A stretch of DNA of 64,000 bases from NCBI RefSeq assembly GCF_963576615.1, contig NC_088714.1, forward strand, positions 42,440,072 through 42,504,071, given 5' to 3'. Source of the DNA: Watersipora subatra (lineage: Eukaryota > Bryozoa > Gymnolaemata > Cheilostomatida > Watersiporidae). The position numbers and the translations under genes were made by a program. Below are positions 21,069 through 33,400 of the stretch, piece after piece; position 1 is the stretch's first letter, and the number at the start of each line of letters is the position of its first letter. The notes beneath the pieces are model-generated. The model was given only the letters and a program-made list of their open reading frames with translations, ran no database searches and had not been told where the DNA came from.

Positions 21069-23668
21069 ATGGACCAGAAGGAAGCATTCTTGAGCTTGTT
21101 AAATATACCCAACGACAAGGAAGATGGTAACAGTGTCTTTCAAGAACTATTTGGGCGAGCGTTAGGCGATTTCGATATTTATAAGCTAATCGAAAAGCCT
21201 GAGATCCAACGATTACTTTCATCAGATTTGATGAGGGATGCAATAGAAGCCAGTGGCTTAACAACACTGCAGACTCTTTATGCGCAAGCGTATGAAAGGC
21301 ACGCTGAAGAAAAGTCATTCAACTTAGGATATAATTCAGCACTGGTTTTTTCTGTCGTGATTCCAGCTCTTCTTCTCGTGCTTATATTTGGTATGTATAT
21401 GATTCTCTAACTGATAATGTTATTAGATGGGATAATTGTTAGTCTGTCCTAGTCTGATTCTCCTTAGCCTACTCTGTTTTTCTATCCCTTTTCTCCTTGC
21501 TCACCTTTCCCTGCCCAGCATTTCTCTTCCCTTTTATTTTCTTATAAAATAAGAAATATGAAATAAATTAGGAGAAAAATGAAAACAAATGTAAAGGTTT
21601 TAAAACTTTGTCAAACAACTGTAACTTTCAAGCTGTTAGCCTGGCACATTGCCAATGGAAAATTGCAGTCAGCTGCTAGGCTTCTAATGACGGTACTCCA
21701 TGACATTGCGTCAGCATTGTTGGCCGTATCTTTTTTCCTTCCCGGCCTTTCTCCTTTTTCTCTCTCCACTCCTTTTCCTCTTCTCTCTTTTCCTTCTCTC
21801 CTTTTCCTCTCTTTTATCTCCTCTCTCCTTTCCCTCCCTACTTCTTTCCCTCCCTACTTCTTTCCCTCCCCTCTCTTTCCTTCTCCTTTCCCTCCTCTCT
21901 CTTTTCCCTCTCCTTTTTCTTCATCCTCCCTCTTTTTTCCCTCACCATTCCTTTTATTTCTTCTCTTTTCCTTCCTCTTTTCACCTCTCCTTTCCAATCC
22001 CTCTCCTTATTCTCTCCTCTCTTTTCCCATACCACTCCTTTTCCTCCCCTTCTCTTTTCTTTCTCCATTTCTCCTTTTTTGGTTTTTTATTTCCCATATC
22101 TTCCACTGTAATTAATTTCTCTGCGCTCTCTTATTATTTAATAGCTATTTTTCCCACTATCTATTTGAACCTACGCAAATAAAATTACCCGTGATCGCTC
22201 ACCAAGAGCTGCCAAGAATTTATGTGGTTCTAAAAGGTTAGATAGTCAATTTCCTTACTTTTTGTGAATTCTACACCATAGATTTTTCAACAGCAAGCAG
22301 CCAGTGAGGTTGCTCTATGATTAGTGAAACAAGATCCTTACGAAGCACTCTGAAACAACTATTTTACAAGAGCTATCACCATCATTGACAAATCTGTTAA
22401 CAAAGGAGATTTTAGCCAATTTCATCATACATTGACATACTATAAAATTGTTGACACTAAACCTGGGGACACTCAAACATTTTTCCTTCTCTTTAATATA
22501 TTAAAGCCAGTCAGGATAAGCATTCAAGTTGAGCCTTGCAATACTAAAGGTGATTATTAATAATGACTCGGTTTGTTTCCTTTTGGCTGATAGAACTCAG
22601 GCAAGAGATACCTGAAAATGGCTATACAGTGCCGTCAAAAATTATAAGGCCAGCTCACATTTTAAGAGAAATTTGCGGGTAGTGATAACTTACTGCCTTA
22701 TTTTAGTTAGAAACCACCACAAATTATGTACCATTAGAAGTTTCCAATAAACAACAAATGGTAATCAATTTTTTTCAATTAAAATGTGTATGCAATTGAC
22801 CTTGACAAAAATAAAAAATACCCTGGTTATTTGTTGATTGTATCCCCAACTAATTAATATTGTGATACAATTGGAGCATAACTTGAACAACTCTTGTAGT
22901 AATTGGTGGGCCTGAATAAAACTATTGGGATGTGTAAAGTAGCTGGATTACTATTAATACATATATAACATGATAACACTACTCCCATCACCTCTCCTAT
23001 AAAGTGAGACTGAAAGGCTTTTGATATATTTTGCTAAAACAAAGAGAAATTTCTGCCTCTGATGTTGTAAATTATCTGTTAATTAAGTGGGTGAACATGA
23101 CTCCAGCAAAAGTGCCAAGATTAACAAGAATTATTGGGTGGTCTCATAACTTTTGACAGCACTATATACGTACATATGTATCAATGTATAATTGATACAT
23201 TTGTACATGTGCATTGTAACAATGCCCCCGTTTATGATACGCTATGTATGAAAACTAAACTTTAGCATATCTCAAGTCCTAAGGCTTCTACAGCAGCTAG
23301 CAGCTAATGTCATTTGTCCTATGGCAGTCATAGCAGCGGATAGAGTGCTGACAGGTTCACTGTTTTTCTGTCAACTTCACCGTAGCTGAATAGCATCTTC
23401 GACAATTTTTTAAAGATTGTGGTGGGATGTGCATAAGTCATTGCAATGAGTGTGATATTCTGGTCTATGTTTTATAAAACACCTTTGAAGCCCAAACGCA
23501 ATCAACCTGATTTGCTGCTGTCTCTGGATTACAGGTTACTTAATCACACGAGTTCTGAAAAATGTCCGACGGAAAGAGATGAGTCGAGACGAAACAAGAC
23601 GAATAAGACAATTGAAAAAGGAGAACGCCATTGCTCAGCGAATACTGCAACAGCAGAAACGAAAATGA
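21069..23668 (+). CDS. unrecognised single-pass membrane protein with basic coiled-coil tail
   Basis: Two exons, 21069-21390 and 23535-23668, join in phase (TTTG|GTATGT donor; GGATTACAG acceptor) to give 151 residues ending QQQKRK and TGA. Residues 1-85 are soluble and mostly helical by composition (DIYKLIEKPEIQRLLSSDLM). Residues 91-112 are a clear membrane segment (ALVFSVVIPALLLVLIFGYL). Residues 113-151 are strongly basic and coiled-coil-like (RRKEMSRDETRRIRQLKKEN). There is no signal peptide. The frame is open a short way upstream of the ATG (to about 21030) behind a possible acceptor TTTTATAG at 21053, so an upstream exon is possible. I do not recognise the family. It converges with Pellino. 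Confidence 0.7.
21555..21725 (+). repeat. CCCGGC-head dispersed repeat, middle fragment
   Basis: Nearly identical to 19731-19910 (CAAGCTGTTAGCCTGGCACA and TGACATTGCGTCAGCATTGT are shared). It lies in the intron of the membrane-protein gene and contributes an AATAAA at 21562. Confidence 0.85.
21728..22115. repeat. polypyrimidine tract, about 390 bases
   Basis: Almost only C and T on the plus strand, as irregular CTCCTTTTCC-type runs without a fixed period. Long open frames over it are products of composition. It lies in the intron of the membrane-protein gene. Confidence 0.95.
22627..23164. mobile_element. 538 bp Tc1/mariner-like MITE
   Basis: Left end CAGTGCCGTCAAAAATTATA; the right end in reverse complement reads TAGTGCTGTCAAAAGTTATG. 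TA flanks at 22625-22626 and 23165-23166. The 'GTCAAAA-TTAT' terminus is typical of Tc1/mariner elements. No transposase frame. It lies in the intron of the membrane-protein gene. Confidence 0.8.
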
Positions 23669-23943
23669 AACAAACCTCATACATGGACAGTGAATACAAG
23701 CATAAGATCATTGCAGATGATTGGTGATCATTGGTGATGCACAGAAACCATGCCCCCAACATATTTATCTGCGGAACATTTTAGTGGACCAAGTATTATG
23801 TTATTTAACATTGACCTACCGTTTAAAAATATAGTATCCATCTCATGAAAGGTATTCCATGAATGTTTGAGCATCTTGGCCGACCAAAGTGTAAACATCA
23901 AGTGGATAGAAACCAACAAAGAGTTTCACTGATCATGAGAATC

Positions 23944-23949
23944 TTTATT
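23944..23949 (-). terminator. likely Pellino poly(A) signal
   Basis: AATAAA on the minus strand about 490 bases after the Pellino stop codon (24440-24442). I saw no canonical hexamer nearer the stop. Confidence 0.35.
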
Positions 23950-24008
23950 GTGAAAATAAGAATGCTAACATGATTTTGGCAATTGTTTGTAATCATGGCA
24001 ACTGCGTC

Positions 24009-24014
24009 AATAAA
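24009..24014 (+). terminator. likely poly(A) signal of the membrane-protein gene
   Basis: AATAAA about 340 bases after the stop at 23668. It lies beyond the likely Pellino poly(A) signal on the other strand (23944-23949), so the two transcripts probably overlap at their 3' ends. Confidence 0.4.
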
Positions 24015-24439
24015 TTGTTAGTAGCCATGATATAAATATAGACAAACACAACTAAATATTACTTATATATTTCTCCATGCTCTAACAGCGCGTGAGTCTC
24101 TGCCAGTGTTACAACACTTGAGACTTCAATAGACAAATAAATTAAACAAAATTATAAACAACCACCTGACCTATATTTTCTATTCAAATTCCTACAATAT
24201 TTATGTAGACTGCAGTGTCTGCGGTGATATAGAACAATAAATTGCAAAGCATCAGTAAGATATTCAGCAGCGGTAGATACATTTTGCAGTTTGACAACTG
24301 TTGATACGTTTATAGTTATTGGCTTGGTGAACAATTGGAAATGTATACTATTACAAGCACTTGAGGCAAATGACAACATGTTATTGTATAAAATATCTCG
24401 CGCTGCCACATGAGATCCATCCAAGCTGCAGCTATTTCC

Positions 24440-27400
24440 CTAGAATTCTGTGTTGTCTTGGAATATAAGTTTCACAAAGCCTGTAGATTTGGTAGAAGCG
24501 CCGGCTTGTTTAGAGTTGAGGGATGTAGCACAGAATGGGCACATAGCCCGAAATCCTTGGCACCCATATGGGATGGCGACCGCGGACCAATACCTGAAAG
24601 ATATATGTAGAGGGTGACACTCTAAAAGAAAACTACTAGTTGATATATTATATGAGACAACAGTAAAAAAGACACCAGCTCGTTTAAAGGAGTACCCAAA
24701 TTATGATAGCGATCCATGAATATTTCCAGGTACGATAGAGCAGTTGAGCCGGGTGTCTTGTAATACCAGCTTATAACTTCAGCCTTTATCTCAGAACTGA
24801 GGCTAAATAAACTGCTCGAGTGGTATTATGAAGTAACCCAGATTATGTAGGAATGCTCTAAACAAACAACCACATAAAATTAAAAACTACTTCACACTTT
24901 GTTTAAGGAGAGAAGCGAGGCAAGCAGGGAAGGAATGAGTAAGGATGGGGGAAGGATTGGCTAAGGGTGGGGGAAGGATTGGGCATGGGTTGGGAAGGTT
25001 GGAGAAGGGCAGGCGATGTTGTTCTGCCATGCCGTTACTACGACTCTGAAATAGGCCATATGTTACAATGACATAAGCTTTTGGTTGAAAGTTAGAATTG
25101 AGAGGTTCTTATTAATCAAAGGGTAAATACTTCTAAGTAGTAGTGTTATGCACCTACCTCGCGGTACATTCCGAGGTGAGGTGGGCACAAGGAGTGAATA
25201 CATGCGTGAGTGGCTGGTTGTCAGCGTACAGGCTTGTCTCTCTACCCACCTGGACTTGCACAAAAGGACCTTGCTGTAAGTAAACCCAATTCATGCAGTG
25301 CCCTATGGCAACATTGAACATACCTGAAAGAAGGAAAATAGAGCTACAGTAGGCACTCCTACAACGCAAATAATCCGTACCAGCAACGTTTACGTATGTT
25401 ATAGGGAACTTACGTTATTTGAACAGTAAAATACAAGTAAATTGTCTACCTCGTTCTAAGATCTTCCCAAACTTACTACTTTGGCTCTTCCAAAAGGAAA
25501 AACTAGACTTGATTTTTTTAAACTAAAGACTATGCAGTAACTGTATTAATGTAAAAGTAAATTTAAATTAACTTAATTAAGTAACTGTATTAATGTAAAT
25601 TATCTTTGAAAGTATTAATGGTTTGTTTCGACAAGTTTTTAAATTTTTCTTATTAATTTCACTCAGTTTTTGGTTCATGTTTATGGCAACTTTACAGCAA
25701 GTTAAGGAGAGCGCACAACTTCAATGTCAATTTACATCGGCTCTTTTCATTTTTTTGTGGACGACAATGTCTATTCTGCAAAGGAAAAATATTTTATGTC
25801 TGAAATTAAGTGAAAAAAACAACTTTACTACAAGTATTAAGAGCGGTATGTCTGACCCATAGAGTTATCTTCCCTTAGAGTGATAACCACACGAGCGTTT
25901 CCGGTGCCAACGAGGAGCGTTTAGGCCACACCCCTTTTTTTGTGCTAGTCAATCGTAGTGATTGACTTGATCAATAATATCAGCCATGAGAATTGTTAAA
26001 CAAGGATCATGAATTTCCACAGTTAAGATAGTACTGTAATTAATGCTCATATTAAAGAAATGATGATTATAGTTTATTACTCTAATATATGCTTACTATT
26101 TAAAGGAATTCCATACCTACATGACTTGCAAAGGCGCCGAATAGGTAGTGTTAAGTAAGTGAGTTAATGCAATCAGTTACTCATAGATAAGATAGATAGT
26201 AATACTGGGATCTATTACATTGGTGTGATGGGAAGCTAATCGACTGCCTTCGACTATGAGCTAATAAAGTAATAAAAAGTAATAAAGAAAAAAAGTCTTT
26301 GGACAGAAAATTTATTTTTATATAACATACCATATACAACATTTATCATTCTAACTTTTAAACTTCATATCATGAGAAAATATTTTTAAGCAGTTCAAAT
26401 GAATTAAGAGGAAAAAGAAAACAACTGTAAAGGTTTTCAAGCTCTTTCAAACAACTACAACTTTTAAATTTCATATCATGAAAGAAGTAATTCGTTGAAA
26501 TATATTAGGATGAAAAATAAAACTGCAAATGTGTTTAAAAGTAAAATAATTAGCAAGTAATGGTTAAATATAATTTGTTTAGCTATGATTACAATATAAA
26601 ATTATTTAGTAACCCTTTCATGCGCAACGTCCACACATGTGCACACCATTTTATAGCAGCTACAAAATGTTGTTTTGAGCATATACAACACACACTTTAA
26701 ACAAGGATCATGAATTTCCACAGTTAAGATAGTAATTAACCCTTTCATAAGGTAATAAAAAAGTCTATTTTACTTTAATATAATTACAATTTAGTATAAT
26801 TAAGTATAATTTATTTTTATTTAACATATAACATTTGCCATTCTAACTTTCAAACTTTTTGCTTGCTTACATCAAGCAAGGATGTCCACTAACTAATGGA
26901 CATCCTTGCTTCAGGCTAGTCTATATATTTGATTGATATGTATTGAAATCTAATATTACATGCAAGGGCTGTTTGTGGACTGTGGTGTCAATGAATCAAT
27001 CTATCACCAAACAATGTCAATACTTTCAGTTGATGGTGGTCGATTAGCTTCTCATCACACCAATGTAATACAACCCCAGTATGACTATCTATCTTATCTA
27101 CAAGTAACTGATTGCATTAACTCACTTACTTAACACTATCTATTCAGTGCCTTTGCAAGTCATGTAGGTATTGAATTGCTTCAAATAATAAGCATATATT
27201 AGAGTAATAAACTATAATCATCATGTCTTTAATATGAGCATCAATTACTATTTTAACTGTATAAATTCATAATCATTGTTTAACCATTCTCATGGCTGAT
27301 GTTATTGATCTAGTCAATCACTACGATTGACTAGCACAAAAAAGGGGCGTGGCCTAAACGCTCCTCGTTGTCACCGGAAACGCTCGTGTTGTTGAAGGCA

Positions 27401-30400
27401 CTGTTATCACTCTAGGGGAAGATAACTTTATCGTCTGACCGTCATTCTATCCGTCACCAGGCTAATATTCTAATTATAAGATATTTGCTTTAGTTCCTTT
27501 TATGTATTTTTCGATTCCTTTTTAAGTTGCCTTTATTTAACAGGTATTAAGTTTAAGGAGGCATCATTGAGAAGCAAAGCAACATTTAGTCAGTTATTTA
27601 AGGGCATGTGAAAACATATTCATCAAAACAAAATTACAAAAGGTCCTAGAGGAGATGGGGATTAGATGAGAAATGATATAGGCCTACTGTAATTTGGTGA
27701 CTGTTTGTAACACAAAACAACATTTACGCTAATTAGAAAAGTGTGTAAAATAAAGAATTATAATGAAAAATACTTGGAGTAACAATACTTCTAGAAAAAA
27801 TCCAGAATTGGAGGATTAAAATTTTAAATGCGGTCAAGGGAAGAGAAACATCCTCATTAGTAAGGACATGCCTTCATGGCGAGCAGCTCTCTGATAAACA
27901 ATGTATGACAGGAACTAAATGTCCAAGAGAATGATTAAACTTTTATATATATGGCTCAATAAACAGTATGGGAAGTAGAAGGTTAATAACGATTCCATCA
28001 ACACGGCATTGACTTAGCCTAAAACTAAGCGTAAATTGTTAACATAGTCTACATGCGTCATTGTCAATACTGACATTGGACTCGGAGTTGTACCTCAGGA
28101 TCTGTTGAACGTAGTGATACTCACCAAGTATCAAATTTAATTAAGGTTATCAATGAAACGATTTAATTCATTAAATAAAGTTGCACATTACAACTGCAAG
28201 CACACACAATTCAACAATTGTAAGCAGGTGCTCTGACAAATATAAAATTATTAAATATCATTTGCTGATGATCTTTACCTCAAAGAGGAAATTAAAGAAT
28301 TGTTTTGCTATGAGATCATCATGCATCCATCTTATGATAATTAATGATACAACAGAAAGCTCAATATTTTGTTGTCAGCTCTTCTGAATCAAAACTAACC
28401 TGACTAAATGCTGGTTCACACTATATCGCCGTATCTCAGCGTTGATGCTACAATACTTCAGTGATCGTCGACGATAATGTTGTTCACACTATTACAAACC
28501 TATCCCGATTGTATTAGGAGACACTCCGTGACATAGTGTTCCCATTTCTCTTTTTAAATTTTTGCAAAGAAATCATTTTGTTTTCGCGCGCTGGAATTAA
28601 ATACTAGTCCCTCAGCGACTATCATAGACGAATATAAATAAATCACGCTATTCGCGACCACGAATTACCATCGCCGAAGTGGTTCACATTTGAAAAGTGG
28701 TCGTCAATCCTCGACGAAATATCGGGAAAGTTTGACAGCTGCAAACTTTCTTAACATGTCCGCGTTGCTTCGTACATGTCATCGGTTCACTGTTTACATA
28801 ATCGATGATGAAGGCCGAAAAGAAAACGCTGACAAACGGCGACATAGTGTGAACCGAGCTTAACTAACCACTGACAATCACATGAGAATAAGGGACGAGT
28901 CTGGAGTCTAGCTCATTACACCAACCTTCATGCACATAGGACAGGTTCTTGAGTTGCTGTCGTTCTTCCATTCGTGTGAACCATGTACATGACCACAGGC
29001 CAGGTAGACGTAAGGCTGTCTAGATTTATCAATCTTAACATTGCGCTTGGGCAGTACGAGCGTGGTAAGACCGACTGGACATTGAGGTCTAGAAGCATTT
29101 ATCCTCTCTATAAATTCTTCGAGGTGCCGAGGAGAAGGAGCACTTTGTAAACCTACATACGTGGATACAAATAATAGTATAACTCGTATCATACTCGCTC
29201 GTGCTGTATTGCTTAGACGTTAATACAGTGAACGTGTATCACAGAGCAACTTTTGGTTGGCTGGCCAAGATGTCTTCTGATTGCATGAACTTTAATCTTT
29301 CTACTGTCAGGGGGTAGCTCACCACCTTCGCTTCTTTCACCATGTGATGACTTATCTTAATATCTTAAAGCATATCTTAATCTTATCGTAATGACGATCT
29401 TATGACTCAACAGTTAAAAAGGGTAAAATGAATAACAAGTAAATTACTGTCATCAATTTTTTACCATTTCTGTCCTGATATCTTCACTATATTCATAAAA
29501 CTAAGACAATCTAATGTAGCATCATACAAGACAGCTAGTATAACAGCGGTAGTGCTAAAACGTATTTTACAATTTGAAAAAAATTTCAAAACTTTTTACA
29601 TACAAAAATCCCTACAGAAAGTATTATAAATAATTTATAAATGGGTTTAACAACTGGCATGTTATTACCAAAGGTGTTAGCAAACATAGACAAAAAACCA
29701 GACACAATTTTAGAAATCGTCTGGTAACTACGAAGTGCTTATAAGGCAATAATTATAGTCATAAATAACGGCTAAAGAAGCACATGGACTTAATGAGATT
29801 CACATCCACATGAATTTCATATAAACCATGAATCAAACTGCCTCTTCGCTATAAATATTACAAACAACAGGAAAGTTAGGTTGAGTTCACGTGAGGATAA
29901 ATCTCCACAGAAACCTAGATTCAGAACTTGTAAAAAACATTGTTTGGGTCAAAACTATTGACCTGTTGATGTCTCCGAGTGAGCAAGCAATGTGAGTTTT
30001 CTTTAAGGGAGATGATTGATATGATTGGGTAGTTATAGTTTTGGTCACCTACCATTAGGTTGAACCTAAATCTATGCTACTGATCAAATCTTTGCGGAAT
30101 AGTAATGATGTTCAGACTCGTACAGAATATAGCTAGCATTACTATTGGCTGAAGTGGCGAGTTGGACGAAGCAGCCAGAAAGGTTTTGGTGAGATGACCG
30201 ATGAGACTGACGCTTTGTTTTATTCTAGGTTTCGTTTAAAATTCATTTTCGTTTGAACTACGCATACTGACCAGTTGAACTACGCATACTGACCAGTTGA
30301 ACTACCCATACCGACCAGTTGAACTACGCATACTGACTATTTGAACTACGCATACCGACCAGTTGAACTACGCATACCGACCATTTGAACTACCCATACC

Positions 30401-33400
30401 GACCATTTGAACTACGCATACTGACCAGTTGAACTACGCATACTGACCAGTTGAACTACGCATACCGACCAGTTGAACTACGCATACTGACCAGTTGAAC
30501 TACCCATACCGACCATTTGAACTACGCATACCGACCAGTTGAACTACGCATACCGACCAGTTGAACTACGCATACCGACCAGTTGAACTACGCATACTGA
30601 CCAGTTGAACTACGCATACTGACCAGTTGAACTACGCATACTGACTATTTGAACTACGCATACTGACCAGTTGAACTACGCATACTGACCAGTTGAACTA
30701 CGCATACCGACCATTTGAACTACCCATACCGACCATTTGAACTACGCATACTGACCAGTTGAACTACGCATACTAACCGTTTTTTAGTTTTTAAGAATGA
30801 TCTACTGCAACTATAAGAATGGAAATATCAGCTTTTTGAAGCTCTACTGATTATATTCTTGACCTGATTTAGAAAATGTTAATATGTTAGATTTAATGGT
30901 GTCCGCTTTTAATAAAACTTTTATGCAAAAATACTCTCTTTTTCTAAGAGCGGATTCTGTAAAATGCTCTGTTTCATGTCAGTCCCAAGTATCTGTATTA
31001 GCTCATTTATTGCAATCATAACAGGTTTTTAGCCGCTGATGAATCTCTACAAAGACGATTGGATAAAGCACTCGATAACCTTTGCTCATTTCGGTATGAT
31101 TTGCATGTTATCAAATGTTAAAGCTTAGGAAGACATGTAACAAAGAAGACAGTTGACAGTTAATCTAAAATAAGACAACTGGAAGAGCTGGAAGAGCCTA
31201 AGTTCTTTGAGACGTAAACTAATTGGGAAGAGATGATGTTCCTACCTGATTGGGAGCGCCAGACCAGAGTGGCACCACACAAATCTATCAAAGTACCGTC
31301 AAGCAAAATATTGGACTCCGAGTCCACACGTTGACTTTTAGACGGAATTGAACGAGTTTCCCTGAGGCTATAAACACCTCCTCGCACTGATGTCTCTCTC
31401 CACATTCCTATAAACAACAACAACAACAGTGTCTATACAATTTGAAAAATACTGCTTGGCAACAGATTTGTGTATATAGACTTATGATTTTCGCCGGCCT
31501 CTATTCCTGGCTATGAGATTGTTCCACCGAGGTAACCATTTTACCTTCTCTACTACATTTTATATCTGACACCACCAATAATGTAAGGCTTTTGATTGTC
31601 TGCCAACTACAGCTACCACTCATGCTATCAAGACCGACTTGGTGATAAATTAAAGTAGGAAGTATAGCGATTGAGCAATAGCTGCACTCATATGTTATGC
31701 AGGTCTGATGCAAACGTTTGCTAATCTCTCAATATTTATCATTCAAATGCTGTTTGAAAGTACTTCAATCTAGACGTTATCACAAGCCATAGAGAATATT
31801 CTAGAAGAATTTTCAATGGCGTTGTGAATGTGGAGTTGCTAAACTAACTACTTGATCAGCCAATCATTATAAGGCAGCATTTAGATAGTTATTGATCAGA
31901 AACCTCTTGAACAATCTTATACAACCTTATCTATATAATATACTTCTGTCTATATAATATACTTCTGTCTATATAATATACTTCTGTCTATATAATATAC
32001 TTTTGTCTATATAATATACTTCTGTCTATATAATATACTTCTGTCTATATAATATACTTCTGTCTATATAATATACTTCTGTCTATATAATATACTTTTG
32101 TCTATATAATATACTTCTGTCTATATAATATACTTCTGTCTATATAATATACTTCTGTCTATATAATATACTTTTGTCTATATAATATACTTCTGTCTAT
32201 ATAATATACTTCTTTCTATATAATATACTTCTGTCTATATAATATACTTCTGTCTATATAATATACTTCTGTCTATATAATATACTTCTGTCTATATAAT
32301 ATACTTTTGTCTATATAATATACTTTTGTCTATATAATATACTTCTGTCTATATAATATACTTCTGTCTATATAATATACTTCTGTCTATATAATATACT
32401 TCTGTCTATATAATATACTTCTTTCTATATAATATACTTCTGTCTATATAATATACTTCTGTCTATATAATATACTTCTGTCTATATAATATACTTCTGT
32501 CTATATAATATACTTCTGTCTATATAATATACTTCTGTCTATATAATATACTTCTGTCCATATAATATACTTCTGTCCATATAATATACTTCTGTCTATA
32601 TAATATAATTCTGTCTATATAATATACTTCTGTCGCGTTATTCAACCAAAAAACAGCATTAACCACATAGCTCGATATATATTATAATACTAACAGTGTC
32701 TAAACCACGTAGTTCACTATATATTATGATACTAACAGTGTCTAAACCACGTAGTTCACTATATATTATAATAATAACAGTGTCTAAACCACATAGTTCA
32801 ACATATATTATAATAATAACAGTGTCTATACTGCATATTTCACTATATATTATGATACTAACAGTGTCTAAACCACGTAGTTCAATATATATTATAATAC
32901 CAACAGTATATGAGCCGCTAAGTTCAGAATAGGCTAAAATGTAGTTGCTACAACACGATTAGTATAGCATAATACTGAGCGTCGATAGACGGAGCTTATC
33001 ACACCGCTCTATCACAATCCATTAAATTAGCTTTGAACGTTCTATGTAATAGCAACTACACATCGAGTGAGCAACAAGTCAAACCCCAAACTAAAAATTG
33101 TATTCAATCTATAGCTATAATATGTACATAGATGTGTATGTTATGTGTTCATTCTATAGCTACTTTATATAGTATATGGTATTTAAACACTATTCAATCT
33201 ATAGCTAACATACATATATAACTGTTATGTATGTTATTTATTCAAGCTATAGCTATGTTATGTAGTAGATCAATAGCTATGTTATGTACATGTTATGTAT
33301 TACACCTAAAACTATGTATATGCTATATATTCAACCTATAGCTACAGCGGTGTGCAGAATTATGGCAAACTCATGAAAAATTCAACATGGGTTGTGTTTC

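Noticed and set aside
21579..22182. Long plus-strand frames rich in Phe, Leu, Ser and Pro, and the minus frame rich in Lys, Glu and Arg
   Set aside because: They are translations of the polypyrimidine tract; no splice context or conserved sequence.
30253..32634. CRISPR-like appearance of regularly spaced repeats
   Set aside because: Units are directly tandem with no unique spacers, and the window is animal genomic DNA.
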